Made by a program: the position numbers and the translations under genes. This document shows positions 25,417 through 34,122 of a stretch of DNA of 64,000 nt, piece after piece. The stretch lies in NCBI GenBank assembly GCA_963794615.1, contig CAWCEP010000006.1:744001-808000 (forward strand), in the 5' to 3' direction. This stretch comes from Chersky-840 sp963794615 (GTDB lineage Bacteria > Actinomycetota > Acidimicrobiia > Acidimicrobiales > UBA8190). The notes under the pieces are model-generated. The model saw nothing but the letters and a program-made list of their open reading frames with translations. It did not search any database and was not told the DNA's origin. The stretch's first letter is position 1, and each line of letters opens with the position of its first letter.

Positions 25417-25857
25417 CTACGGGCTCGGTGCCTGAGAAGGGACGACGGCGACGGGTCGGTCAGCATGGGACACGACCTGCTGGCTGGTGCTGCCGAGCAC
25501 GAGCCCGGGATGGCCACCCGCGCCGCGACGTCCCACCACGACGAGGTCGGCGGCCTCCTCGCGTGCGGCTCTCAGCAGGGCCGTCACCGGGTCGCCGTCG
25601 ATCACCACACAGCGGTAGGTCACTGCGGCCGCGGCGAGCGGCCGGCACCATTGCTGCTCGAGCAGAGCGACCACCCGATCTCGATACTCCACCGGCGGCA
25701 CGATCGACTCATCGCCGAGATGCGCGAGCAGGCCCAGGGCGTGCACGGCGACGATCTCTCCGCTGGTGCCCTCGACCAGAGCGGCGGCCCATGTCAGGGC
25801 GCGCCCGGAGTCCTCAGACCCATCGACGCCGACGACGATGCGAACCGGTGCCGTCAT
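25417..25857 (-). CDS. Universal stress protein (UspA family)
   Basis: Protein of 146 residues starting MTAPVRIVVGVDGSEDSGRA. The C-terminal ATP-binding signature is present (VVVGRRGAGGHPGLVLGSTS), so it is probably an ATP-binding member. Usp proteins are a hallmark of the mycobacterial dormancy regulon. It converges on the CBS gene with 14 bases between stop codons. The upstream gap to the DDAH gene contains a DosR-like box, but that box is over 330 bases from this start. Confidence 0.9.
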   Translation of the reverse strand: MTAPVRIVVGVDGSEDSGRALTWAAALVEGTSGEIVAVHALGLLAHLGDESIVPPVEYRDRVVALLEQQWCRPLAAAAVTYRCVVIDGDPVTALLRAAREEAADLVVVGRRGAGGHPGLVLGSTSQQVVSHADRPVAVVPSQAPSP

Positions 25858-26331
25858 GAGCCGCGGCGCGCCCGAGGGTTGACGCTCGCCCGGGCCGACG
25901 AACCGAAAAGTTTCATGCGCGGTGCTCTCCGAACCCGAACTTCAGCGCTGGTCCGGTCCGACCGAACCCGTTGATCCCCACTCGAATCGTCATCGTTGGT
26001 TTCCTTTGGATTGGGCCTAACCAAGCTGACCTGGGTCCTCAGCGGGGCCGGTTCCCCCAGCATGCTCGGCGCCTGGCGATGATGCCTAGGGCCGATCGAC
26101 CTATGGTCGCCGACGGATCCTCGGCGACGGAGTAGGTCGCTCGTCCGGGTGCCCCGCCGAGCGCCAACCCCTGACCAACGTCGGGCCGTGACCGGGACCT
26201 TTGACCCTGTTTGGCCTCGGGCCTACGTCGGATGATGATCACACATGCCCGCTCGCCCCCAGGGCTCTGCGAAGCAGGTGAGTCAAATGGCGATCGCCTA
26301 GACCACCGCCCACAATGAAGAAGGAGTCGTC
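25858..26331. other. 474-bp intergenic region between the USP and DDAH genes
   Basis: Divergent promoter region. The only clear element is the box at 26194-26207. The rest shows no gene; short frames in it have no plausible composition. Confidence 0.5.
26194..26207. promoter_or_regulatory. DosR-like box GGGACCTTTGACCC
   Basis: Reverse complement GGGTCAAAGGTCCC is an exact match to the recurring 14-mer. It lies 125 bases upstream of the DDAH start at 26332. Confidence 0.65.
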
Positions 26332-27120
26332 ATGGCATCGAAGAAGGCCCTGGTGCGGCCGGCCAGTCCTCGGCTGGCCGAGGGTACCGTGACGCATATC
26401 GAGCGCCGGCCGCTCGACTACCACCTGGCTCTCAAACAATGGGAGGGCTACGTCGAGGCGCTGGAACGCAGCGGGTGGGAGATCCTCGAGGTTCCCCCGG
26501 CCGACGACTGCCCCGACGGGGTCTTCGTCGAGGACGCCGTGGTGGCGTTTCGCAATGTCGCCGTGCTCGCACGTCCCGGCGCCGACACCCGCCGGGCCGA
26601 GGTGCCCGGAGTCGAGCAGACGGTGGTGGAACTGGGTTGCTCCATCAACCGGATCCGCTCGCCGGGGACTCTCGACGGCGGAGACGTGCTCAAGATCGGC
26701 GACACCATTTACGTCGGGAGCAGCGGCCGGACCAACGCTGACGGTCTTCGCCAACTCGACAGCATCCTCGGCCCCCTGGGCGCCCGGGTGATCGCCGTGC
26801 CGGGGCCGCTTCGCAAGGTGCTCCACCTCAAGTCGGCGGTCACCGCACTCCCGGACGGGACTGTCATCGGATACCCGCCGCTCGTCGACGATCCGTCGTT
26901 CTTCCCCCAATTCCTGGCCGTGCCCGAGGAATCGGGCGCCCATGTCGTCGACCTGGGCGACAACAAGATCCTGATGGCGGCGGACTGCCCCAGGAGCCAT
27001 GAGATGTTCGCCGACCTCGGCTACCAGGTGGTCACCGTCGACATCGGTGAGTTCCAGAAGCTCGAGGGCTGTGTGACGTGCCTCTCCGTCCGGCTGCGCG
27101 AATTATCGACATCATTGTGA
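26332..27120 (+). CDS. ddaH: Dimethylarginine dimethylaminohydrolase (DDAH)-like amidinotransferase-fold enzyme
   Basis: Protein of 262 residues with an AGGAG site before the ATG. The pentein fold is recognised from PDGVFVEDAVVAF, SPGTLDGGDVLKIG and KVLHLKSAV (catalytic His), and the C-terminal EGCVTCLSVRL with the nucleophilic Cys. The length suits DDAH rather than the roughly 400-residue arginine deiminases. The reaction would hydrolyse methylated arginines to citrulline and methylamines, though related enzymes use other guanidino substrates. A DosR-like box precedes it. Nitrogen or guanidino salvage during low oxygen is a possible role. Confidence 0.85.
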   Translation: MASKKALVRPASPRLAEGTVTHIERRPLDYHLALKQWEGYVEALERSGWEILEVPPADDCPDGVFVEDAVVAFRNVAVLARPGADTRRAEVPGVEQTVVELGCSINRIRSPGTLDGGDVLKIGDTIYVGSSGRTNADGLRQLDSILGPLGARVIAVPGPLRKVLHLKSAVTALPDGTVIGYPPLVDDPSFFPQFLAVPEESGAHVVDLGDNKILMAADCPRSHEMFADLGYQVVTVDIGEFQKLEGCVTCLSVRLRELSTSL

Positions 27121-27201
27121 TGACCCTCGGCGTCAGGCCTCCATGCAAATCGGGATGGACAACCCGACGCTCGAGAAGTGCCCCGTTGTTCCCTCGAATT
27201 G

Positions 27202-28242
27202 TCAGGCGGTGCGTTGCATGAAGACCTTGAGCGCACCGGTCTCGCCGGCACGAGCGAAGGTGTCATAGGCGTCCATGGCCTGGCCGAGGCCGAACCGGTG
27301 TGTCGTGAACCGGGTGGGATCGATGCGCCCCGCGCTGATCAGCCGAAGTAGCGTCGGGATGCTCGAGGTGTCGACGAGACCGGTGGTGATGGTCACGTCC
27401 TTGATCCACAACGACTCGAGGTGCAGCGAGACCGGCTTGCCGTGGACACCCACGTTGGCGACGTGCCCGCAGGGGCGCACGAGCTCGGTGCACAGCTCGA
27501 ACGTCTCGGGTACGCCTACGGCCTCGATCGTCACGTCGGCCCCGAGTCCCGCGGTCAACTCCCCGATGGTGTCGGCGGCCTCTTCCGGTGGCACCGCCCG
27601 GTCGGCCCCGAATTCGAGCGCCAGGTCGCGACGACTCGCCACGGAATCGATGGCCACGACCGCAGCAGGCGAGAACAACGAGGCGGCCACCAGCGCGGAG
27701 AGGCCTATGGGCCCGCAGCCGACGATCGCCACGACGTCGCCGGGTCGGACACCCCCCGCGAGCACGCCCACTTCATATGCGGTAGGCAGGATGTCGGCGA
27801 GGTAGAGCACCTGCTCGTCGCTCGCCCCCTCGGGAACCGGGTAGGTCGAGTTGTCGACGAAGGGAACCCGGGCGTATTCGGCCTGGACTCCGTCGATCAG
27901 ATGCCCGAAGATCCAGCCGCCGCCCCCGAGGCACTGGCCGAACCGGCCCTCCCGACAAAAGCGGCAGTGCCCACATGCCGAGATGCACGACAACAGGACC
28001 CGGTCCCCCTCGCGACGGGTGTGGACGCCGGTGCCACGCTCGATCACCGTGCCCACCGCCTCGTGACCGAGTACCCGGCCTGGCGTCACAGCAGGGACGT
28101 CGCCCTTCAAGATATGGAGATCCGTGCCACAGATGGTCACCGAGTCGATCTGCACGATGGCATCGGTGTCCGCCTCCATCTTGGGATCGGGAACCTCGTC
28201 CCAACTCTTCTCACCAGGTCCGTGATAGATGAGCGCCCGCAT
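27202..28242 (-). CDS. Zinc-dependent alcohol dehydrogenase family protein
   Basis: Protein of 346 residues. The start MRALIYHGPGEKSW is chosen for its family-typical N-terminus. VTICGTDLHILKG (catalytic zinc Cys), GRVLGHEAVG, and the structural zinc set CGHCRFCREGRFGQC are intact. AIVGCGPIGLSALVAAS binds the dinucleotide. The pattern suits the sorbitol/threonine-dehydrogenase-like branch rather than classical ethanol dehydrogenase. A box (28299-28312) lies 57 bases upstream, next to the end of the WS/DGAT gene. It could reoxidise NADH or make fatty alcohol for wax synthesis; neither is proven. Confidence 0.9.
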   Translation of the reverse strand: MRALIYHGPGEKSWDEVPDPKMEADTDAIVQIDSVTICGTDLHILKGDVPAVTPGRVLGHEAVGTVIERGTGVHTRREGDRVLLSCISACGHCRFCREGRFGQCLGGGGWIFGHLIDGVQAEYARVPFVDNSTYPVPEGASDEQVLYLADILPTAYEVGVLAGGVRPGDVVAIVGCGPIGLSALVAASLFSPAAVVAIDSVASRRDLALEFGADRAVPPEEAADTIGELTAGLGADVTIEAVGVPETFELCTELVRPCGHVANVGVHGKPVSLHLESLWIKDVTITTGLVDTSSIPTLLRLISAGRIDPTRFTTHRFGLGQAMDAYDTFARAGETGALKVFMQRTA

Positions 28243-28298
28243 AAAACCCCCCGATCGTCTTCCGATCCCATGGTCGCCCACGCCGGAGCAGGTCTCTA

Positions 28299-28312
28299 GG
28301 GGCAAAGGTCCT
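28299..28312. promoter_or_regulatory. DosR-like box GGGGCAAAGGTCCT
   Basis: Eleven of thirteen fixed positions match GGGTCNAAGGTCCC. It is 57 bases upstream of the alcohol dehydrogenase start at 28242 and touches the last base of the WS/DGAT stop codon. Confidence 0.5.
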
Positions 28313-29859
28313 TAGCTTTGTTCCGCCTTCCCCACCCCGGAGGCCGGAGTCTCCGAAGCGGCCCTCCGGGGGCCGGCTACCGCAAGTCCGACGGTGGGTC
28401 TCGACCGCAGTGGCGTCGTCCTCGGATCGGCCGCCGGTTCAGCGTCATCACGCGAGGCGGCGGCGTCCACGAGCTCGCCGAGCGCGCTCGGGATGGCCCC
28501 GGCGAGGTCCCATGCTCTGGGCACGAGATCCGGACAGGTGATGATGCCGAAGCCCACGCGGTCGTCCTGGGAGAGAACGGTGACATTGAGCGCTGCTCCG
28601 TCGGTGATGGGCCCGAAGGGGTAGAAGCCCACCACGCGTGCCCCCGCCATGTAGAGGGGGACGGGGGGCCCAGGGACGTTCGAGAGAATCAGGTTGTGGA
28701 TCACGGGATGATGATCGGCGAGGCGAAGGGTCGAATAGAGCCGGGCCCCCACACCGAGGGCGTTCAGCGAGCAGAGCTCCGCCCAGCGCATGAGGGTATC
28801 GGCGCCGACGATCGTGTGGATCTCCTTGGCCCGGGTATTGGTCAGGGCAACTCTCTGGAGCCGCTTGACGGGGTCCTTCTCGTCGGTGCCAAGTGTCGAG
28901 AACATCACCGAGAGCTTGGTCGTTCCCGCCCGGTCGATGGTCTGGTCGTGCACCGACACCGGAACAGCCGCCAGAAGCGGCCGGTCCGGCAGCTCCCCCC
29001 GATCTTCGAGATAGTGGCGAAGGGCCCCACCCAGCACGGCCGTGATCACGTCGTTGACGGTCACACCGAATGCGCGTTTCACTTCCTTGATGTCAGCCAG
29101 CGTGACGTCGACAAAGGCCACGGACCGGCGGGCAGTGATCGTGGCGTTGAACGAAGTGCGGGGTGCGTCGAAGGGCCTTGCCGTCGGAGCGTCACGTTGG
29201 GGGTGACGATTGAGATGCCACAGCGTGGTGGTCAGTCGAAGGGTCGTCTCCGGTACCAGGCGGGCGAGCGTCAGAGGCTGGGCCAGCCGACCCGCCAGGC
29301 TGCGTCCGAGCAGCTGCATCGGGTTCGGTGTCTTGCTGGTCTGACCCCTGTGCCTCGACGAAGGAGCCCGGGGTGCGGGCATTGGCTCGAGATCGAGCAG
29401 GCGTCCCATGATGTTGGCAGCCGAGACGCCGTCGATGATCGAATGATGCATCTTCACGACCACGGCGATGCGTCCCCCTGCCAGCCCTTCGATCACCGAG
29501 ATCTCCCACAGGGGTCGGTCCCGGCGCAGCTGCCGGCTGGCGATGGCGCCTACGCAGTCCGCCAGGGCCCGGTCATCGCCCGGAGGATCGAGGACGAGAT
29601 GGCGGAGGTGGTGGTCGAGGTCCAAATCGGGATCGTGCCCCCAGAACGGTCGGCCCAGGTGCAGGGGGGCGGCGACGAGCTTCTGATGCACAGCGCGCAT
29701 GGTCGGCAACCGTTCGGACAACATCGACCGGACACGGTCATAGGAGTACCCCGACGGCATCGTCGACGGATCAAGGATGAGAAGTCCACAGACATGCAGG
29801 TGCGTCGCAGGCGTCTCGCAGTAGAGGAACGCGCCGTCGAGGCCTCCGAGGCGCGCCAT
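28312..29859 (-). CDS. Wax ester synthase/diacylglycerol acyltransferase (WS/DGAT), copy 1
   Basis: About 515 residues from MARLGGLDGAFLYCETPATH, the usual WS/DGAT N-terminus. An in-frame GTG at 29925 would add 22 residues and cannot be excluded. The catalytic motif HHSIIDG is at about residues 138-144. NDVITAVLGGALRHYL and SNVPGPPVPLYMAGA are the other conserved blocks. The enzyme esterifies diacylglycerol or fatty alcohol with acyl-CoA to make storage lipid. In M. tuberculosis tgs1 is a DosR-controlled dormancy gene. A box at 29959-29972 lies upstream, and the kinase gene ends 72 bases further up. Confidence 0.93.
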   Translation of the reverse strand: MARLGGLDGAFLYCETPATHLHVCGLLILDPSTMPSGYSYDRVRSMLSERLPTMRAVHQKLVAAPLHLGRPFWGHDPDLDLDHHLRHLVLDPPGDDRALADCVGAIASRQLRRDRPLWEISVIEGLAGGRIAVVVKMHHSIIDGVSAANIMGRLLDLEPMPAPRAPSSRHRGQTSKTPNPMQLLGRSLAGRLAQPLTLARLVPETTLRLTTTLWHLNRHPQRDAPTARPFDAPRTSFNATITARRSVAFVDVTLADIKEVKRAFGVTVNDVITAVLGGALRHYLEDRGELPDRPLLAAVPVSVHDQTIDRAGTTKLSVMFSTLGTDEKDPVKRLQRVALTNTRAKEIHTIVGADTLMRWAELCSLNALGVGARLYSTLRLADHHPVIHNLILSNVPGPPVPLYMAGARVVGFYPFGPITDGAALNVTVLSQDDRVGFGIITCPDLVPRAWDLAGAIPSALGELVDAAASRDDAEPAADPRTTPLRSRPTVGLAVAGPRRAASETPASGVGKAEQS

Positions 29860-29958
29860 GAGGGTGTCTCGCCCGCTGGACTTGCGACGCTCGTCGCCAG
29901 AGTGGTCTTTGTCGATCGAACCCACTCCCCAATTATCCAGGGGGGAACGACGCCGACA

Positions 29959-29972
29959 GTGGCAAAGGTCCC
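29959..29972. promoter_or_regulatory. DosR-like box GTGGCAAAGGTCCC
   Basis: Eleven of thirteen fixed positions match GGGTCNAAGGTCCC. It lies 100 bases upstream of the preferred WS/DGAT start at 29859 and 34 bases upstream of the alternative one at 29925. Confidence 0.55.
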
Positions 29973-29997
29973 AAGATGCCTCCTGTCGAGGACGGCG

Positions 29998-31132
29998 CTA
30001 GGGGATCGGCACCCGCCACGTGAGTGATGTCCCGCCGGTGTCGAGGTTCTCGACCACCAGTTGTCCGTGGAGCTTCTCGGCCCGGCGGCGCAGGTTCACG
30101 AGTCCGAGGCCACCTTCGCCCGTCTCGCTCGTGCCGAGTCCCCGGCCGTTGTCACAGACCTGGAGGGTACACAGTCCGCCGCTCACGGTGAGATGCACGC
30201 TCGCCTCGGACGCGTCGGCATGGCGACCGACGTTGGTCAGTGCCTCCCGTACCGTGGCAAGGAGATGCTCGGCGATCTCTTCCGAGATCGCCGCGTCCAC
30301 GGGCCCGTCGATCGCTGTCGAGACCTCGAAGCCCACCACCCCGTTGAGGTCCCGTACCAGCGCCAGGAGAGTTGCTCGGACCCCCTGTTCGATGTCCGAC
30401 GACCCGAGCTCGTAGATGGTCGACCGTACCTGGCGAATGGTGGCGTCGAGATTCGAGACCGCCTCTTTGAGCCGGTCGGCCAACCCGGCGGCCTCGGCTG
30501 CTCCCGCCATGCTCTGGAGCGAGAGGGTGACGGCGAAGATCCGTTGAATCACCGTGTCGTGCAGATCTCGAGCGACGCGGTCGCGATCTTCGTAGACCGC
30601 AACCTCTTGGACGCGCTCGATGGAGACGAGCGTTCTCGATGGCGATCCCTGCCGCCAGGGCGAGAGCTGCCACCAGCGCCTCGTCGTCATGCGTGAACTC
30701 CGACCATCCGATCTTGTCGGTGAGATAGAGGTTCCCGTAGACCTCGTCGCGCACTTTGATCGGAACACCGAGAAACGACGCCATTGGAGGGTGGTTGGGG
30801 GGGAAGCCGAAGCTCTCGTCGTGCGAGCCCAGGTTGCTCAATCGCAGAGGACGGGGGTCGGTGATAAGGAGACCGAGCACCCCTCGCCCCGTGGGCCGAG
30901 CCCCGATCTGCTTCTCTTGGTCGGGGTCGAGGCCAACGGTAAGGAACTCGGCCAGAGCGGTGCGGTCGTCGTTCAAGACGCCGAGAGCGCCATACCGAGC
31001 CGCTGTCATCGAGCACGCCTCCTCGATGAAATGGTGCAGAAGGACGGGGAGCTCGAGATCTGCTTCGAGGAGCAGGGTCGCCTCCAGCACCCTGCGAAGC
31101 TTGACGGGGTCCTCGATCGAGCGAAACGGCAC
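29998..31132 (-). CDS. devS: DevS/DosS-like GAF sensor histidine kinase, frameshifted by one extra base
   Basis: Two frames join into a kinase of about 378 residues. The first part is a GAF domain (SMTAARYGALGVLNDDRTAL, GFPPNHPPMASFLGVPIKVR, ending AAGIAIENARLH). The second part, next frame, has RVARDLHDTVIQRIFAVTLS (phospho-acceptor His) and an HATPase_c with ALTNVGRHA and VCDNGRGLG. Deleting one base near 30617-30620 restores LHERVQEVAVYEDRD. The His of GFPPNHPPM (about residue 115) aligns with what I recall as heme ligand His149 of M. tuberculosis DosS, so heme-based oxygen or redox sensing is likely. Only one GAF is present, against two in DosS. The start is a GTG at 31132, or TTG at 31135. 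It diverges from the regulator gene. Confidence 0.85.
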
Positions 31133-31280
31133 CAAAACGAGTCTACTGGAGGTCCCCCCATTCGATCGGCGGCCCTTTCAGGCAATAGAGAGCCGCTCGG
31201 TGGGGGTCAATCGGTTGTTCACGAGACCGCCCACCATAAGGTGGGTTGCCTTCGTGATGGGCAATTGGGAGGATTGCAAG

Positions 31281-31952
31281 GTGACTGTGCGCGTGTTTCT
31301 CCTCGATGATCACGAGCTGGTCCGGACCGGCCTTCGGGCGCTGCTCGAAGCGAGCAAGGACATCGAGGTGGTGGGGGAAGCGGCGACGGTGGCTGAAGCG
31401 CTGGCCCGGATCCCTCCGACACGCCCCGATGTGGCCATCCTCGACGTCCGGCTCCCTGACGGCAGTGGTGTGGAGGTGTGCCGGGAGATTCGGTCCCATC
31501 TGCCCGAGGTGGCGTGCGTGATGCTCACGTCGTACGCCGACGATGAAGCGCTCTTCGCCGCCATCATGGCCGGTGCCGCCGGCTACGTGCTGAAGCAAGT
31601 CGAGAATACTGATCTCGTCGATGCCGTTCGCCGGGTCGCAGCAGGCCAGTCGCTCCTCGACCCCGTTCTCACCGAGCGAGTGCTCGAGCGCCTGCGCGAG
31701 GGCCCTCAGGTGGATTCTCGGCTCGCCAGCCTCACCCATCAGGAGCGTCGGATCTTGGATCTCATCGCCGACGGCCAGACGAACCGCCAGATCGCGGCGT
31801 CGATGTACCTCGCCGAGAAGACCGTGAAGAACTACGTGTCCAATGTGCTGGCCAAATTGGGCATGGAGCGACGTACGCAGGCCGCGACCTATGCCGCCAG
31901 GTTGGACGAACGTACCCAGAAGGGATTGCGAGACGACGCTTCGGGCACGTGA
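31281..31952 (+). CDS. devR: DevR/DosR-like NarL-family response regulator
   Basis: Protein of 223 residues starting at GTG after a GGAGG site. The receiver domain has DDHE near the N-terminus, phospho-acceptor Asp55 in AILDVRLPDGSGVEV, and MLTSYADDEALFAAIMAGAA with a conserved Lys later. The LuxR HTH reads LTHQERRILDLIADGQTNRQ and IAASMYLAEKTVKNYVSNVL, ending AKLGMERRTQAA. It matches my memory of M. tuberculosis DevR closely along its length, notably SLLD, LAEKTVKNYVS and LGMERRTQAA. It diverges from the DevS-like kinase, whereas the two genes form one operon in mycobacteria. It is the natural candidate to bind the 14-bp boxes described in this region. Confidence 0.93.
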   Translation: MTVRVFLLDDHELVRTGLRALLEASKDIEVVGEAATVAEALARIPPTRPDVAILDVRLPDGSGVEVCREIRSHLPEVACVMLTSYADDEALFAAIMAGAAGYVLKQVENTDLVDAVRRVAAGQSLLDPVLTERVLERLREGPQVDSRLASLTHQERRILDLIADGQTNRQIAASMYLAEKTVKNYVSNVLAKLGMERRTQAATYAARLDERTQKGLRDDASGT

Positions 31953-31962
31953 GGGTCCGGCC

Positions 31963-32331
31963 TTATCGGTGACCCCATTTCAGCTGGGCCCGTTCGCGCT
32001 CCCCAGTCGGCTCTTCGATCTCGCCGAGAGGGATTCCCCGAGACACCACGGCTCGCTCGAGCCGAGTCCGCTCGGGTTGAGGGCGGCTGTACCTGACGAG
32101 ACTGACCTCGATCCCAAGCTGCCTTGCCAGCTCGATCAGGGCAACGTCGTACGCAAGCTGGTCGGCGACCGCGGCCGGGGCCCAATCCGACTCGGTGTAT
32201 GACGACCTGTTGATGTTCAATCGATCCCGAGCTTTCACGAGTTGAGCCAGGGTATCCGCGGTCGTCGAGCTTTCACCATCTGAGTGGCGCTGGCTGAGTG
32301 CGTCGCTCAGGAGCCGCGCGTAGATGGACAT
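31963..32331 (-). CDS. Hypothetical protein (122 aa)
   Basis: Begins MSIYARLLSDALSQRHSDGE. The middle (AVADQLAYDVALIELARQLG) is a conserved helix in small actinobacterial proteins of unknown function, followed by a charged tail rich in Arg and Glu. No membrane segment or signal peptide is present. It converges on the devR gene with 10 bases between stops. A weaker DosR-like box lies 78 bases upstream. The function is unknown. Confidence 0.65.
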   Translation of the reverse strand: MSIYARLLSDALSQRHSDGESSTTADTLAQLVKARDRLNINRSSYTESDWAPAAVADQLAYDVALIELARQLGIEVSLVRYSRPQPERTRLERAVVSRGIPLGEIEEPTGERERAQLKWGHR

Positions 32332-32408
32332 GCTCTCAACTCCTGTCTGATTGTCCTTTGCGTCATGGTGTCATCTTCAGAGTGCGCGCCGACGTCCCTG
32401 GGCAGCCA

Positions 32409-32422
32409 GAGCCAAAGGTCAC
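32409..32422. promoter_or_regulatory. Weak DosR-like box GAGCCAAAGGTCAC
   Basis: Ten of thirteen fixed positions match the recurring 14-mer. It is 78 bases upstream of the hypothetical gene at 32331. Weaker than the other boxes. Confidence 0.35.
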
Positions 32423-32453
32423 AGGAGTGAGTGCTCGGTGTCACGGGATGCCC

Positions 32454-33851
32454 TCACGGCCCGCCCGTGGCCGGTGGGGCCAGGCTGAGCACCTCCTCGA
32501 ACCCCTCAGCCAGACAGGCCATGAAGACCCCGACGTCGGGCACCGCGGCAGTGTCGACGGTGACCCCGATTCCGCAGGTACCGTCGTAGGACAGCAGGGT
32601 GATATTGGCTGAGGCTCCGAGGGTGGGACCGAACGGCACATACGCGGTCATGCGAGCGCCCGCCAGATACACGGGGAACGCGATGCCCGGGACGTTGCTC
32701 GCCAGGAAGTCGACATGTTTCAGCATGCTCCCGACCACCTGAGGGGGAAGCAGATTGAGCGCCCCCGCGATGGTGTTGGCGGACGAGACAGAGCGCTCGT
32801 GTCGCGCCCGCCTGCAACGCTCCCCGATCGCCTTGATCCGGGCCATCGGATCGGCGAGGCCGACGGGCACCGTGAAGCGGGCCAGGGTGATCCGATTTCC
32901 GGCCGCCGGGTCGTCGGGCCTGCGGACGCTGATAGGCAGCGTGACGCGGAGCTCGTCGACGCTTTGGCCGTGATGCTCGTGGTACCGCCGAAACCCGGCG
33001 GTGATGGCCGCCATAAACCCGTCGTTCACGGACCCGCCCCCCACCGCCGATGCCCGTTTCAGGTCGTCCAGGTCCACCTCGAGCATGGCGAGGCGTCGTC
33101 CCAGGCCGCGTCCGGTCATGATCGGAGAGAGCGTGTGGGAGACCGGCGCGACGGTTCGAGCAACCGAACACATCGTCTCGATCACGTCCCGTGCGCTGCG
33201 CACCGGATGTCGCCCGCTTCGCCATAGCGAGGGGAGGGCGGTTGTCGCCCGGCGCCGGACGAATCCACCGATCATCCGGCTCTGGTGGAGCGCCGAGGCC
33301 GAGACGAGCTCCGAGGTCCCGCCGGTTGTCTCATCGGGCGCTTCAGGCAGCGCACCCTGGCGCGGTGGATCGGAGCTGGTGTCGAAGAGCGACAGCAGCA
33401 GTTGCATGCCTCCGATCCCGTCGGTCAGGGAATGGTGGAGCTTCATCACCAGGGCTGCCCCTCCGCCCGTCAGTCCCTCGACGAGGGTGAACTCCCACAG
33501 CGGATGGGCCGTGTCGAAGCTCGCCATCGCCGCCCGGCGGGCCATGTCGATCACGGTGTCGGGCGTATGGGGTGCAGGGGTTCCCACCCGTTGCAAGTGC
33601 CGGGTCAGGTCGAACTCGGGGTCGAGGGTCCATCGTGGTGTCGCCAGGCGACCGGGGGGTTCCACGGGCCGTTGACGGAAGATCGGTACCAGTCGGGTGG
33701 CCCGCTCGAGCCGATCGACGAGGACGGCCCAGTCCGGTGACCGATCCAGCCATGCGACCGCCACGATCGTCGCCCTCAGGGCGGGATCGCTCTCCATGTA
33801 CCAGGAGAAGGCATCGCTCTCCCGCATGAACGCATCGACGTGACCGGACAC
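32454..33851 (-). CDS. Wax ester synthase/diacylglycerol acyltransferase (WS/DGAT), copy 2
   Basis: Protein of 465 residues from a GTG that follows GAGGAGG by three bases; an internal ATG 24 bases on is the alternative. The catalytic HHSLTDG is at about residues 139-145. SVNDGFMAAITAGFRRYH and ASNVPGIAFPVYLAGARMTA are the other family blocks. It is distinct from copy 1 in most surface sequence, so the two are not a recent duplicate. A strong DosR-like box lies 62 bases upstream. Expected role: storage lipid or wax ester synthesis under dormancy conditions. Confidence 0.92.
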   Translation of the reverse strand: MSGHVDAFMRESDAFSWYMESDPALRATIVAVAWLDRSPDWAVLVDRLERATRLVPIFRQRPVEPPGRLATPRWTLDPEFDLTRHLQRVGTPAPHTPDTVIDMARRAAMASFDTAHPLWEFTLVEGLTGGGAALVMKLHHSLTDGIGGMQLLLSLFDTSSDPPRQGALPEAPDETTGGTSELVSASALHQSRMIGGFVRRRATTALPSLWRSGRHPVRSARDVIETMCSVARTVAPVSHTLSPIMTGRGLGRRLAMLEVDLDDLKRASAVGGGSVNDGFMAAITAGFRRYHEHHGQSVDELRVTLPISVRRPDDPAAGNRITLARFTVPVGLADPMARIKAIGERCRRARHERSVSSANTIAGALNLLPPQVVGSMLKHVDFLASNVPGIAFPVYLAGARMTAYVPFGPTLGASANITLLSYDGTCGIGVTVDTAAVPDVGVFMACLAEGFEEVLSLAPPATGGP

Positions 33852-33912
33852 GATCCTCCTCGGAATTGGACCACTGCAAGTTGCTCTACGCCAGATGGCG
33901 CGCCGCGCACCA

Positions 33913-33926
33913 GGGTCAAACGTCCC
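33913..33926. promoter_or_regulatory. DosR-like box GGGTCAAACGTCCC
   Basis: Twelve of thirteen fixed positions match the recurring 14-mer. It lies 62 bases upstream of WS/DGAT copy 2 (start 33851). A looser match at 34007-34020 precedes the divergent MFS gene. Confidence 0.6.
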
Positions 33927-34122
33927 GAGCCGGACGCCGAACCTGAGATCTCGACCCGACGCCGCCCCACCGGTGCGCCCGGAGGGGCACGGTCGCTGAG
34001 GGCCGGGCGGCAATTGTCCCCGGAAGCTATGGGCATTCGGCCCTGGTATCGAGGTGCGCCCTGCGCCAGCATCGGCAAAGAGCGGTTGTTTCGAGCCATC
34101 CAAAGTCACGGGGGAGGTCGCA

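Noticed and set aside
34007..34020. GCGGCAATTGTCCC upstream of the MFS gene as a further DosR-like box
   Set aside because: Only nine of thirteen fixed positions match. Kept out of the box list because the chance of a random match is high.
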